Origin: a virus
Strand: one strand, 5' to 3'
DNA length: 64,000 nt
Virus record (IMG/VR): IMGVR_UViG_3300020419_000014
Location: 1 to 64,000 of that record
The position numbers were made by a program, and so were the translations under genes. The notes under the pieces were generated by a model. That model saw only the letters and a program-made list of their open reading frames with translations. It was not told the origin of the DNA and ran no database searches. This document shows positions 13,219-22,904 of this stretch, piece after piece; position 1 is the first letter of the stretch; each line of letters starts with the position of its first letter.

Positions 13219-16200
13219 ATGGCAAGACAAGAAGTAAACATTGGCGTAGAGGGTAACGACGGCACCGGTGATAGTATTAGAGAATCGTTTCGTAAAACTA
13301 ACGAAAACTTTTCAGAACTATATGCTGTATTCGGGCAAGGCGGTACTATTAATTTTACTGCATTAGCAGATACTCCAAACGAATTATCACCTAACACGGT
13401 TCCACTTGTAAACGATGCAGGTACAGCAATACAGTTAGCTACACTAGCTTCTAACTCGGCCTTAGGAGGCGGTGTGGCAGATACTATTGTGTTTAGTTAC
13501 AATGTAGCTGGTAAACTTATTATTTCAACTGCATTTACAGAAATGTCAGATGATTTGACTCCAACATTAGGTGGACCTTTATTAGCTAACGTCAATCCAA
13601 TAGCAAACGTTGAAGTATCAGACTCAGCCGCACAAAAATTTGCTACTAGTCACGGCGACAATACTATTACAATAGATGACCTTGTAATTAATAAAGGTTA
13701 CGCAGATAGTAGATACCTTATTAACGATACTACAGGTACTGCTCCAGTTCGTATAAGTGATGAGCCGGCAACAGTTACACAATATACTTTAACAATCAAC
13801 AGATATCTTAATAACAACATTGAAGTTCTTAATCACGGATTTGATTCTAGTATTAACGGTTCGGCATATAAATTTAGAGCAGAAGATACAGACCCATCGG
13901 GCTTAACAACTAATACAGTATATTATATTAGACGTGTTGACGCAAATAATTTTACTTTACATACAACTTCTTCTAGTGCAGCTGATGCTAATCTTGATAT
14001 TGCAAACGCAACTAAAGTAGCAGTATCAGGAACAATTGATGCAGCTGATACACATACATTAATTGATAATACATACGATGCTTCTTTAGCAGGAAACTTT
14101 TTAAGTAATGTAGCAATGCCACGTAAGAGTATTGTTCGCCGACAAGGTGACACAATGGCTGGAGAGTTATACTTAAACGATCATCCTGGTGAACTTGCAG
14201 GTTCTGGAAAACCTAACGGTAATGAAGATATGCAAGCGGCTACAAAATTTTATGTAGATAATACAGCATACTCTAGTTCAACTAATTTGTTTGTTGCTAC
14301 TAGCGGAGACGACTTAATGACAAGTGTTCCGCAAGGTAGAGAAGGAACAGGTTGGACTTACGCATACAGAACTATTAAAGGTGCAATGAAAAGGGCAGAA
14401 GAATTAGTTAAAGCTTCGGCTCCGGCAACAGCAGACTTATCACCATATAAACAAATTATTACACGAGATTCAGGAGCGGCTGATGCGGCTGTTACAATCG
14501 CAGATGTTGTTTCTCCTGTGTATGACCAAACAAGACTTATTATAGAATCAAATAGAGATTTTATTATTAAAGAACTTACAGGGTTTTTAAAGTTTACATA
14601 TCCTAATCATGTTTATGATATTGCACGTTGCGAATTAGATAGTCAATTAATTCTTGATAGTATTGCCTTAGACATTAATAGAGGACTAAACGCTAATACA
14701 CTAACAAGAGCGGCCGCAGAAAGATACTATTCAACTGCAAGTGCAAGAAAAGCAATTACAACACAATTAACGCAAACACTTGCGTCTATTACATTTAAGA
14801 AAGATTTAATAACAGCATTATTACAGCAACAGCTTTATAGGCAGAAAACAGTTGCAAGTATTTCAATTGCTTCAACAGCAGTAGTTGGAACAACAACTGA
14901 TCACGGTTTAGTTGATAAGAATCAAGTTACATTTGTTGTATCGGGAGGTATGACAGAGATTAACGGTAAGACTGCTTATATTAAAAAATTAACAGATCAA
15001 ACATTTGAATTGTTTACTGACGAAGGACTGACAACACCATTTAGTACTGCTGTAGGTTATTCTGCATTTACTACTGGTACAGTAGGTCCAATTTATCAAA
15101 CTGAAGTCAACAGATGGACTAACGTAGGCGGTGATGGTGATGCTACTGCTAGAGTTGCAGTAGGAGCAAAATTTGATTTAATTACAAACATTATTACAAA
15201 TGGTATAAATTCAGGATCAGATGAAGTGTTTGGTAGTAACTATAAAGTAGTACTAAACAACGGAGCGTTAGATTACGTAGACCAAGGTATAGCATCTAAT
15301 AATGATTTACTTCCTGGTAAGATTATAACTGGTAAGATATCAGGTGCAGTAGCTAAAATTGTAAGTTTGCTATCAAACGATGCAACAAACGGAAGCAATG
15401 ATACATTAGAAGTTCAATTACTATTTCCAAAAGATTTTGAAGTAGGTGAGAGCATACTTTATGGAAATACTAGTAAGAGTAAACAAATTACTGTTCATGT
15501 TGAATCAGGAGTATACGAAGAAGACTATCCTATTAAGGTACCTGAGAATGTAACCTTAAGAGGTGACGACTATAGACGAGTAATTATTAAACCAAAAGAT
15601 AGAGCTTCACAATCTCCTTGGGCAAGTACATATCTATATAGAGATATTGAATTTGATGGTTTAAGTACAGCAACAACAGGAACACCATTCTTTAATCAAT
15701 CAAATGTAAAGCAAGGATTTTTTGGTTACCATTATCTAGTTGATGCTGATAAGCCTGAATCAATTGGTACAGCAATTACTAATCCAGGAAAATATACTAC
15801 AGCCGCAGAGATTGTTAGACTAAACAAAAAATTTATACAAGAAGAAGTTATTGCATGGGTTGATGCAAATAAACCTAATATTACTTTTGATGAACCTACT
15901 TGGAGAACAAGAGTTGAATTAATCTTAAATGATATTGCTAACGATATGGCATTGAATACAAATTACAATGCAGTTAACAGAGGTTTGTATTATCAGCAAA
16001 CTCCGCAAGCTACAGCAGTTGGTGCAAATAAAGAAGCTACTATTAGCTCAATAAGATATATTGGATACTTAGTTAGAAACTTGGCCGCTGTTAAACTTAC
16101 ACCGCAAGGTATTGCAAGACTTGATGATTCAATTACAGAAATAGTTGATATTATTACAAACGGTAGTGTTAATACAGGTACTGGTGCAGGACCATTAGAA

Positions 16201-19200
16201 TTTGATTATCCTGTTAATTCAGCAGGCGTTGATGCAGATGCTGATGCTACAAAAGCAAGAAAACAATTACAAGCAAACAATGCATTTTTACAAGCTGAGA
16301 TTGCAGAATGGGTAAACACAAATCATTCTGGAGCATCACTTGATGCTACAAGATTAAAATTTGAAATTGGAAGAGTTATCGATGCTGCAAGTTACGATTT
16401 ACAATACGGTGGTAATAGTGCAGTAAGAAGAGTTGCTCTAAGTTTATATAATGGTGCAACAGAATTATGGACAGCTAGTGCCGCTCAAAGAACAGCAGTT
16501 GCTGGCGCACTAAATTACTTGTCAACCATAGGTGAAGTTGTATTAGTTGATAATGTTGTAACAAGTTTACAATCAGATGTTGCACAAAATATTACATTAG
16601 AAGCAGCATCAACTACAGAACAAGCAGAATTCAGTGGACTATTACAAGTAGTTGAAGATGTTGTAACAGCTAATAGTACATCAGGTATACCAGCAGAAAC
16701 ACTTCCAAGTGTTACATGGGCTGAGTCACAATTTACAACAGCAAGAACTGCTATAATAGGTGCATCAAATGTTACTACAATACAGAATAGTGTTATAAGT
16801 TTTGTTAATACTAACTTTGTTAACTACGTTCACGGAGTAGCAAAATGTAGAAGAGACGTTGGTTTAATTTTAGATTCTATAAGAAACGATTTAATAAGAG
16901 GTGGAGCAGAATTTACTACAGCTTCAGCAGGTGAGTATTATTACTATTACGTTGCCAAGTACGCAGAAGGTGGGTTCTTAGGACAAGAGGCAATCACAAG
17001 AGATTCAGTAAATCAAATTGGAACTATAATACAAACACTCTTAACTGGAGCATATCCTAACGGTAGTATTTTACAAAACCAAGCGGCGGCAAGTTATCAA
17101 CCTCCAGTACTTACAGGAGGCACTGGAGAATCTGGAACTGGTACTTTAGCTATTAACTTAGTTGGCAGAGTTACTTACGCATTCAATAACGATTATAATC
17201 CACCAAAAAGAAATAATCAAATGGATGTGTTCTTAATGAACGACGGTACAATTATTTCTAATGTAAGTTGTCAAGGACACGGTGGATTTATGACTGTGCT
17301 TGACCCAGCAGGACAAATATTAACAAAGTCACCTTACATATTTGCATGTTCTAGTTTTAGTAAAAGTGAAAACAAAAAAACATTTGCTGGAGGAATGTTC
17401 CTCGATGCTTATGTTGCTAACCTTCCAGTATATGTACCAGAAACAATTAATCCTGGTGCATCATTAGGAGGATTACAAAACGGTAAAATAAATAATTTTA
17501 CTCTTTGGATAAGAAGTTTGCCAGGAGAAGGTTTATTTTTAAGAGCACCGTTACTTCCATGTCCATTCTATGTTGAAGGACGTAGATATCAAATAAATGC
17601 TATTTCAGATTATGACAGTGGAAACGGTTGGTGTAAAATTTATCTTGATGCAGATTCAAACGGTGGTACAGGATATGATCAAACGCAGTTTGCAGATTCA
17701 AAATATTATAGGGACTTATTTTTACAAACCTCTGGAAACAGATCATTACTTGCACAAAACTTTACACAGATAAATGACTTAGGTTACGGACTTGTTTGTA
17801 ACAACGGTGCAGTATCTGAACAAGTGTCAACATTTACATACTACAACCATGCGGCATTTTATGCTTTCAATGGTTCAGAAATTAGAGCATTAAACTGTTC
17901 AAACGGATATGGTAACTTTGGTCTTGTTGCAGAAGGAGCAGATCCAAACGAAATTCCAGATCAAGTAACATTACGAGACAGGACTATGCAACCTGCTAAA
18001 ACTGTAACTACAGCAACATTTACAAATGCTGTTAATGATACAGACATTTATGTAACTGAACTTGGACAGGCACCGTTACCGAACTCACATGTAACTATCG
18101 CACACGGTGGATCAACGGGTACACTAAATTATCTTATTAATAATGTTGAGTGTATGAGTGATGCAGATAACGATCAAATTTTTGGTGAAATTGGTGATGT
18201 TCATGTAACTGGTGTTGAATCAGTTACTAGTATAGGCGGTGCTGATGGTTCACGTTCTGCAGGAACTTATACAAATGTACCAACCACAGGTGGTTCAGTT
18301 AAAAATATTAGCGGTGCAACACAGGCAAATCCAGTTGTAATAACGACTACTACAGATCATAATTTAAGAGACGGATCTAAAATTGTTATAGGTTCTGTTG
18401 CAGGCATGACGCAACTTAACGGTAACACATATTATTCTAAGAGTGTTAGTGATACAACATTCCAATTATATTCTGACTCAGCATTAACAACCACAGTTAA
18501 TGGTGCAGGATTTACAGCTTATACTTCAGGCGGTACAGTAACAGGTGGCGGAGCAACATTTAACATTACAGTTGATGGCACAGGAGCTGCAACTTCTGTA
18601 ACAGTTAGCCGTGGTGGACAAAATTATGTTACTGGTGAAACTCTTACAGTACTTGATGCTGACATTGGTAACGGTGGCGGTGCTGCATTAACATTTGATG
18701 TTGTAGCTGTTGCAAATGCATTAGGTGTAGGAAAAGTAAGTAACAGAATTTATAAATTAAGTATTGCAGTTGACTCTGCACAAGCAAACGACTTCTTTGA
18801 CAAGTTACAATTAACAGTACCAGGTGGTACTCTTATCAAATATAGAAATGTTAAATCACATGTATTAAACGGTATTACTGATCCGTCACAATTAAATGTT
18901 AGACCTAATACTGCTATTAACTTTGATGAAAGTGATACAGTTACATATAGAAGTATTGATTTTCAAAATACAGATCCATACGGTGTTGCTGTTGGTGCAA
19001 ATTCAATTTATACTACATTAGATTCTGGTTTTGAAACATTAGATATTAGTTCAACTGGTGATGTAAATTTACAAGGTGGTAATGGTAGTACACAAGGTGA
19101 TACAAAAATTGCTATTAACCAACTTACTAGAGCTAGTGATATAACAAGAATAACTAGAGACATTGCAGGATTACAACCAGGTGAAGGCGGTTATGCTGGC

Positions 19201-21936
19201 GGAATGTTATTTACACATGACGGTAAAATTCATCAGGTTACTAATTACGAAAGTGATTCAACAGTTGCATATATTACCATTGCTGACGTAGCAGATACTA
19301 ATATTAACGGCAGTTATTCAGGTACAGGATTAAACTCAGGATTATCAATAACAACAGGTGAAAACTTTAAACTAGGCATCAATGCAAATGCTACAGCTGA
19401 ACTCACTGTTTCGATATCACTTGTAAGAGCTACAGGACACGACTTTACACAGATTGGTACAGGTTCGTTTAATGACTCAAACTATCCAAACATTATTTTA
19501 GGTAAAGCAGAAAACTCACTTGCAGAATTTTATACTACAGATAATACTGCTTCTAAAGCACAGGTGTGGGAGCGAAGAAAAGGTAGAGTATTCTTTGTAA
19601 GTACTGACCAATTTGGTTTCTTCCGTGTAGGTAAATTCTTTAGTGTAGACCAAGCAACAGGACTTATTACATTCTCAGGAGAAATTGGATTATCAAATGC
19701 TAACGCACTTGGATTTACCAAAGGTGTTACAATTAACGAATTCTCAGCAGACGATTCAATGGGTGATGCTTCGGCTAGTGCAGTACCAACTGAGAAATCA
19801 GTTGTTGCCTATGTTGATAGACGACTTGGTAGCACACAAGGTGGCGCACAAGTTCAAGCATCTCCTTCAGGAAATAGAATTGGACAAGGCTTTGTACCAT
19901 TAAACGGTGTATTTCCAATGGAAGGCACATTGGTTATGGGTACTAATCAAATTACTGGTGTTGCTAATCCAGGTACTGATGGTACAGCGGCTACTAATAA
20001 AAATTACGTAGACGCAAGAGTTGGTGAATTTGATGAACTCAAAGATTTAAGAAGTGTTGAAACTAATAGTCAAACTAAAGATGATTTACTTGTTGCGACT
20101 GGTAAGAAAAGAATTTATGTATCTCCACCAAGTGGAGGAACATGGGTAGTAGGTGATACAATTCAATTAGTAGGTAACGCAGGTATTAATGGTACGATTG
20201 TAGACTTAGAGATAACAACAGATCAACTACTTGGCGATAACGGTAATGCTTATAGTGTAACTATTGTAACATATACTGTCGGCGCAGGAGCGTTTACTTT
20301 AAGTGACTCTTTGACTAACGGAACTGCAACAGCAACAGTACTTACTACTCCAATGGATGAATGGGCTAATGCCGCAGAAGCATCTGGTAGTGATATTAAT
20401 ATTACAGCAACTAGAACACAAACTGCAACCGAAGTTGATTTGCAAATTGCACCTGGAGCAATTATTAACGCAGATGTTAATAATAGTGCAGGTATTGTTC
20501 AAAGTAAATTATCTATGCAAAATGCAAATACATTTGATGAAGATGATGCGACAAGCGGTTGGAGCGGTTCAGCTAGTAAAGTACAAGCTGATTTAGGACT
20601 AGCTAAATTTAGTGATGAAAACTTTGAAACTGTAAGCGGTTATGTAAGAATTAAAGCTGGAGGTATTGCTGTTGCTGAACTACAAAATATTGTAACAGGT
20701 AATGTTCTAGGAAGAACTACAGCAGGTACAGGTTCAGTTGAAGAAATTTCATTTGCTGATGCACTATCTGCAGGTGGAGGTCTTGTTGATAGTGACTTTA
20801 CAAATACAATAATTTCAACAGATACAGGATATCCTGGATCAGCTTTAGTTAAATTATCAGCAGGTAATTACGGCGTAAGTGTGATATCAGATGCGTCAAC
20901 AGGTGATACTATTGCTAGAAGAAAAACTTCAGGAGCAATACAAGCAAACAGTTATATAATTGGTGGTACTGACACTTATGAAATTTTGTCAGAAAGTTCA
21001 GGTACACTTACATTAAAAACACCTGCTCAAGGTACAATACTTACAGCAGTTGGCGGAAGTGTAACTCCTTCAGTAACATATCCGGTTGTAAAGATTCCAG
21101 GAAACCTAGATGTTGGAGAAACTAATATTAGTACTGAATCAACATTCCATGCAGGTTCTAGTTATACAGGAGAATCATTTGTAGCAAGTGACTGGACATA
21201 TACAAACTTTATTGAAGCTAATGGTGAGAGAGATGCAACAGGTACTGGTATTGGTTTAGGTGCAGGAACAGGATTTACTGATGCGGCGGCAGATATTATA
21301 CAAATTGTTACAGGCGGTGCAGTAAGAGTACAAGTTGGAAATACTATTACAAAAGTAACAAACGGATTAACTGTAGAAGGAAACACTATACTAGGGAGTG
21401 ATAGTGCTGACACAGTTAACATAACAGGTAGAATTAGTGCAAATATTTTACCAAATGCAGACAATACTATTAACTTAGGACAAGGTGGCGGTACTCCGCT
21501 TAAATTTAATACTGTATACGCTACAACATTTTCAGGTACAGCAACTACAGCAAGATATGCTGACTTAGCTGAAAAATACTTAGCAGACGAAGCATACGAA
21601 GCTGGTACAGTAGTGGTACTTGGTGGCACAGAAGAAATTACAGTGACATCTACTAAAGACGATCATAGAGTAGTTGGTGTTGTTTCAACTAATCCAGCTT
21701 ACTTAATGAACTCAGAACTTGAAGGTAATTATCCAACAGATGTTGCAATGACTGGAAGAGTACCTTGTAAAGTAATTGGAATTACAGCAAAAGGTGACAT
21801 GTTAGTTGCTAGTGCTGTTCCAGGATATGCTGTTGTTAACAATGATCCTAAACCAGGAACAATAATAGGAAAGGCGCTAGAAAATAAACCAGATGGCGGC
21901 AAAGGAACTATTGAAATTATCGTAGGGAAAATATAA
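13219..21936 (+). CDS. Giant tail-fibre / adhesin-like structural protein (2905 aa)
   Basis: The N-terminus has the adapter-like motif NIG..NDGTGDSIR..F.K.N.NF.ELY shared with other fibre genes here. Landmarks in order: DTPNEL repeats; an FCCH-like beta module around TTDHGLVDKNQVTF; a beta-helix-like region from about residue 760 (VHVESGVYEEDYPIKVPENVTLRG); a second FCCH-like module (TTDHNLRDGSKI); Gly/Thr-rich shaft; C-terminus from YADLAEKYLADEAYEAGTVV, which resembles the IMC/peptidase G2 self-cleaving chaperone ends of phage appendages. Very likely a long virion fibre that binds the host surface. Ribosome site ACGGAG. The C-terminal call is tentative. Confidence 0.85.
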   Translation: MARQEVNIGVEGNDGTGDSIRESFRKTNENFSELYAVFGQGGTINFTALADTPNELSPNTVPLVNDAGTAIQLATLASNSALGGGVADTIVFSYNVAGKLIISTAFTEMSDDLTPTLGGPLLANVNPIANVEVSDSAAQKFATSHGDNTITIDDLVINKGYADSRYLINDTTGTAPVRISDEPATVTQYTLTINRYLNNNIEVLNHGFDSSINGSAYKFRAEDTDPSGLTTNTVYYIRRVDANNFTLHTTSSSAADANLDIANATKVAVSGTIDAADTHTLIDNTYDASLAGNFLSNVAMPRKSIVRRQGDTMAGELYLNDHPGELAGSGKPNGNEDMQAATKFYVDNTAYSSSTNLFVATSGDDLMTSVPQGREGTGWTYAYRTIKGAMKRAEELVKASAPATADLSPYKQIITRDSGAADAAVTIADVVSPVYDQTRLIIESNRDFIIKELTGFLKFTYPNHVYDIARCELDSQLILDSIALDINRGLNANTLTRAAAERYYSTASARKAITTQLTQTLASITFKKDLITALLQQQLYRQKTVASISIASTAVVGTTTDHGLVDKNQVTFVVSGGMTEINGKTAYIKKLTDQTFELFTDEGLTTPFSTAVGYSAFTTGTVGPIYQTEVNRWTNVGGDGDATARVAVGAKFDLITNIITNGINSGSDEVFGSNYKVVLNNGALDYVDQGIASNNDLLPGKIITGKISGAVAKIVSLLSNDATNGSNDTLEVQLLFPKDFEVGESILYGNTSKSKQITVHVESGVYEEDYPIKVPENVTLRGDDYRRVIIKPKDRASQSPWASTYLYRDIEFDGLSTATTGTPFFNQSNVKQGFFGYHYLVDADKPESIGTAITNPGKYTTAAEIVRLNKKFIQEEVIAWVDANKPNITFDEPTWRTRVELILNDIANDMALNTNYNAVNRGLYYQQTPQATAVGANKEATISSIRYIGYLVRNLAAVKLTPQGIARLDDSITEIVDIITNGSVNTGTGAGPLEFDYPVNSAGVDADADATKARKQLQANNAFLQAEIAEWVNTNHSGASLDATRLKFEIGRVIDAASYDLQYGGNSAVRRVALSLYNGATELWTASAAQRTAVAGALNYLSTIGEVVLVDNVVTSLQSDVAQNITLEAASTTEQAEFSGLLQVVEDVVTANSTSGIPAETLPSVTWAESQFTTARTAIIGASNVTTIQNSVISFVNTNFVNYVHGVAKCRRDVGLILDSIRNDLIRGGAEFTTASAGEYYYYYVAKYAEGGFLGQEAITRDSVNQIGTIIQTLLTGAYPNGSILQNQAAASYQPPVLTGGTGESGTGTLAINLVGRVTYAFNNDYNPPKRNNQMDVFLMNDGTIISNVSCQGHGGFMTVLDPAGQILTKSPYIFACSSFSKSENKKTFAGGMFLDAYVANLPVYVPETINPGASLGGLQNGKINNFTLWIRSLPGEGLFLRAPLLPCPFYVEGRRYQINAISDYDSGNGWCKIYLDADSNGGTGYDQTQFADSKYYRDLFLQTSGNRSLLAQNFTQINDLGYGLVCNNGAVSEQVSTFTYYNHAAFYAFNGSEIRALNCSNGYGNFGLVAEGADPNEIPDQVTLRDRTMQPAKTVTTATFTNAVNDTDIYVTELGQAPLPNSHVTIAHGGSTGTLNYLINNVECMSDADNDQIFGEIGDVHVTGVESVTSIGGADGSRSAGTYTNVPTTGGSVKNISGATQANPVVITTTTDHNLRDGSKIVIGSVAGMTQLNGNTYYSKSVSDTTFQLYSDSALTTTVNGAGFTAYTSGGTVTGGGATFNITVDGTGAATSVTVSRGGQNYVTGETLTVLDADIGNGGGAALTFDVVAVANALGVGKVSNRIYKLSIAVDSAQANDFFDKLQLTVPGGTLIKYRNVKSHVLNGITDPSQLNVRPNTAINFDESDTVTYRSIDFQNTDPYGVAVGANSIYTTLDSGFETLDISSTGDVNLQGGNGSTQGDTKIAINQLTRASDITRITRDIAGLQPGEGGYAGGMLFTHDGKIHQVTNYESDSTVAYITIADVADTNINGSYSGTGLNSGLSITTGENFKLGINANATAELTVSISLVRATGHDFTQIGTGSFNDSNYPNIILGKAENSLAEFYTTDNTASKAQVWERRKGRVFFVSTDQFGFFRVGKFFSVDQATGLITFSGEIGLSNANALGFTKGVTINEFSADDSMGDASASAVPTEKSVVAYVDRRLGSTQGGAQVQASPSGNRIGQGFVPLNGVFPMEGTLVMGTNQITGVANPGTDGTAATNKNYVDARVGEFDELKDLRSVETNSQTKDDLLVATGKKRIYVSPPSGGTWVVGDTIQLVGNAGINGTIVDLEITTDQLLGDNGNAYSVTIVTYTVGAGAFTLSDSLTNGTATATVLTTPMDEWANAAEASGSDINITATRTQTATEVDLQIAPGAIINADVNNSAGIVQSKLSMQNANTFDEDDATSGWSGSASKVQADLGLAKFSDENFETVSGYVRIKAGGIAVAELQNIVTGNVLGRTTAGTGSVEEISFADALSAGGGLVDSDFTNTIISTDTGYPGSALVKLSAGNYGVSVISDASTGDTIARRKTSGAIQANSYIIGGTDTYEILSESSGTLTLKTPAQGTILTAVGGSVTPSVTYPVVKIPGNLDVGETNISTESTFHAGSSYTGESFVASDWTYTNFIEANGERDATGTGIGLGAGTGFTDAAADIIQIVTGGAVRVQVGNTITKVTNGLTVEGNTILGSDSADTVNITGRISANILPNADNTINLGQGGGTPLKFNTVYATTFSGTATTARYADLAEKYLADEAYEAGTVVVLGGTEEITVTSTKDDHRVVGVVSTNPAYLMNSELEGNYPTDVAMTGRVPCKVIGITAKGDMLVASAVPGYAVVNNDPKPGTIIGKALENKPDGGKGTIEIIVGKI

Positions 21937-22868
21937 TGGCAAAGAAAATAATTAACATTGGTAAGTCACAAAATAAAGGTGATGGCGATCCGTTACGTAC
22001 AGCTTTTTCTAAAGTAAACGATAACTTCGATGAACTTTACAGCGGTACATTTACAGATACAACAAACTTTGGTACTGATATTATTCCAGGTACGGATAAT
22101 AACATTGCATTAGGATCTTCAACTAAACGCTGGTCAGATTTATATGTTGCAGATTTTATTTTTATCAACGGTGTACGATTAAGTGGATCAGCGGCAGGCG
22201 ATCTTGTTGTAGGCGGAAACGTTGTACAAGCAAAAGATATAGTAGGAAGTATATTTGCTGACGATTCAAAACTAATGATGGACGGACTTACTGGAACATT
22301 ATACGGTCCTATGATCGGAGATGTTACAGGAAGTGTGTTTGCAGACAACAGTACTATATTAGTTGATGGTGTATCAGGAAAAATTACATTAGGAAATAAT
22401 ACAACAGACGATTTACCAGAAGGAAGTACAAATAAATATATCAATGGTAAAACAACAGACGATTTACCAGAAGGTTCATCAAATGAATATTATACAAATG
22501 CTAAATTCGATACTCAGCTTTCTACAAAAAATACAGACAACCTTTCAGAAGGTGCTTCAAACAAATATTATTCTAGTACACTTGCAAACGCAGATATTGA
22601 TGCAAGAGTAACTCAATCTTTTGTTAACAATTTAAGTATTACAGCTACACAAGTTGGAAATATTACAGCTATAGCAAGTGTGATAGATACAGATGATAGC
22701 AGTACAATAACATTTACTCCAGCGGTAACAATGAATAGCGATTTAACTGTAGAAAATAATATAATACCAAATAACATTATTGGATATATTAGCAATGTCG
22801 AACTTAAAAATATAGTAGCGGCAAGCACAGATTTTGCTGACTTCAAAACAAGGATAGCGACACTATAA
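21936..22868 (+). CDS. Tail-fibre-like protein with TTDDLPEG repeats
   Basis: 310 aa; its ATG overlaps the stop of the giant gene (TAATG). The N-terminal INIGKSQNKGDGDPLR..F.KVNDNFDELY matches the shared adapter motif. Residues about 150-220 hold tandem TTDDLPEGSxNxY repeats, a standard phage fibre shaft repeat. The end (ASTDFADFKTRIATL) is short and may be an assembly tip. Virion structural. Confidence 0.82.
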   Translation: MAKKIINIGKSQNKGDGDPLRTAFSKVNDNFDELYSGTFTDTTNFGTDIIPGTDNNIALGSSTKRWSDLYVADFIFINGVRLSGSAAGDLVVGGNVVQAKDIVGSIFADDSKLMMDGLTGTLYGPMIGDVTGSVFADNSTILVDGVSGKITLGNNTTDDLPEGSTNKYINGKTTDDLPEGSSNEYYTNAKFDTQLSTKNTDNLSEGASNKYYSSTLANADIDARVTQSFVNNLSITATQVGNITAIASVIDTDDSSTITFTPAVTMNSDLTVENNIIPNNIIGYISNVELKNIVAASTDFADFKTRIATL

Positions 22869-22876
22869 TGACTTAC

Positions 22877-22884
22877 GATAAATA
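22877..22884 (+). promoter_or_regulatory. T4-type late promoter motif GATAAATA
   Basis: GATAAATA in the short gap between two fibre genes, 20 bases before ATG 22905, with AGGA in between as a possible ribosome site. Confidence 0.55.
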
Positions 22885-22904
22885 TACAAAACAGGATGTA
22901 ACTA

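Noticed and set aside
22380-22620. Repeated DNA as a CRISPR-like array
   Set aside because: The repeats are in-frame TTDDLPEG fibre-shaft codons without regular spacers; no CRISPR array exists in the window.
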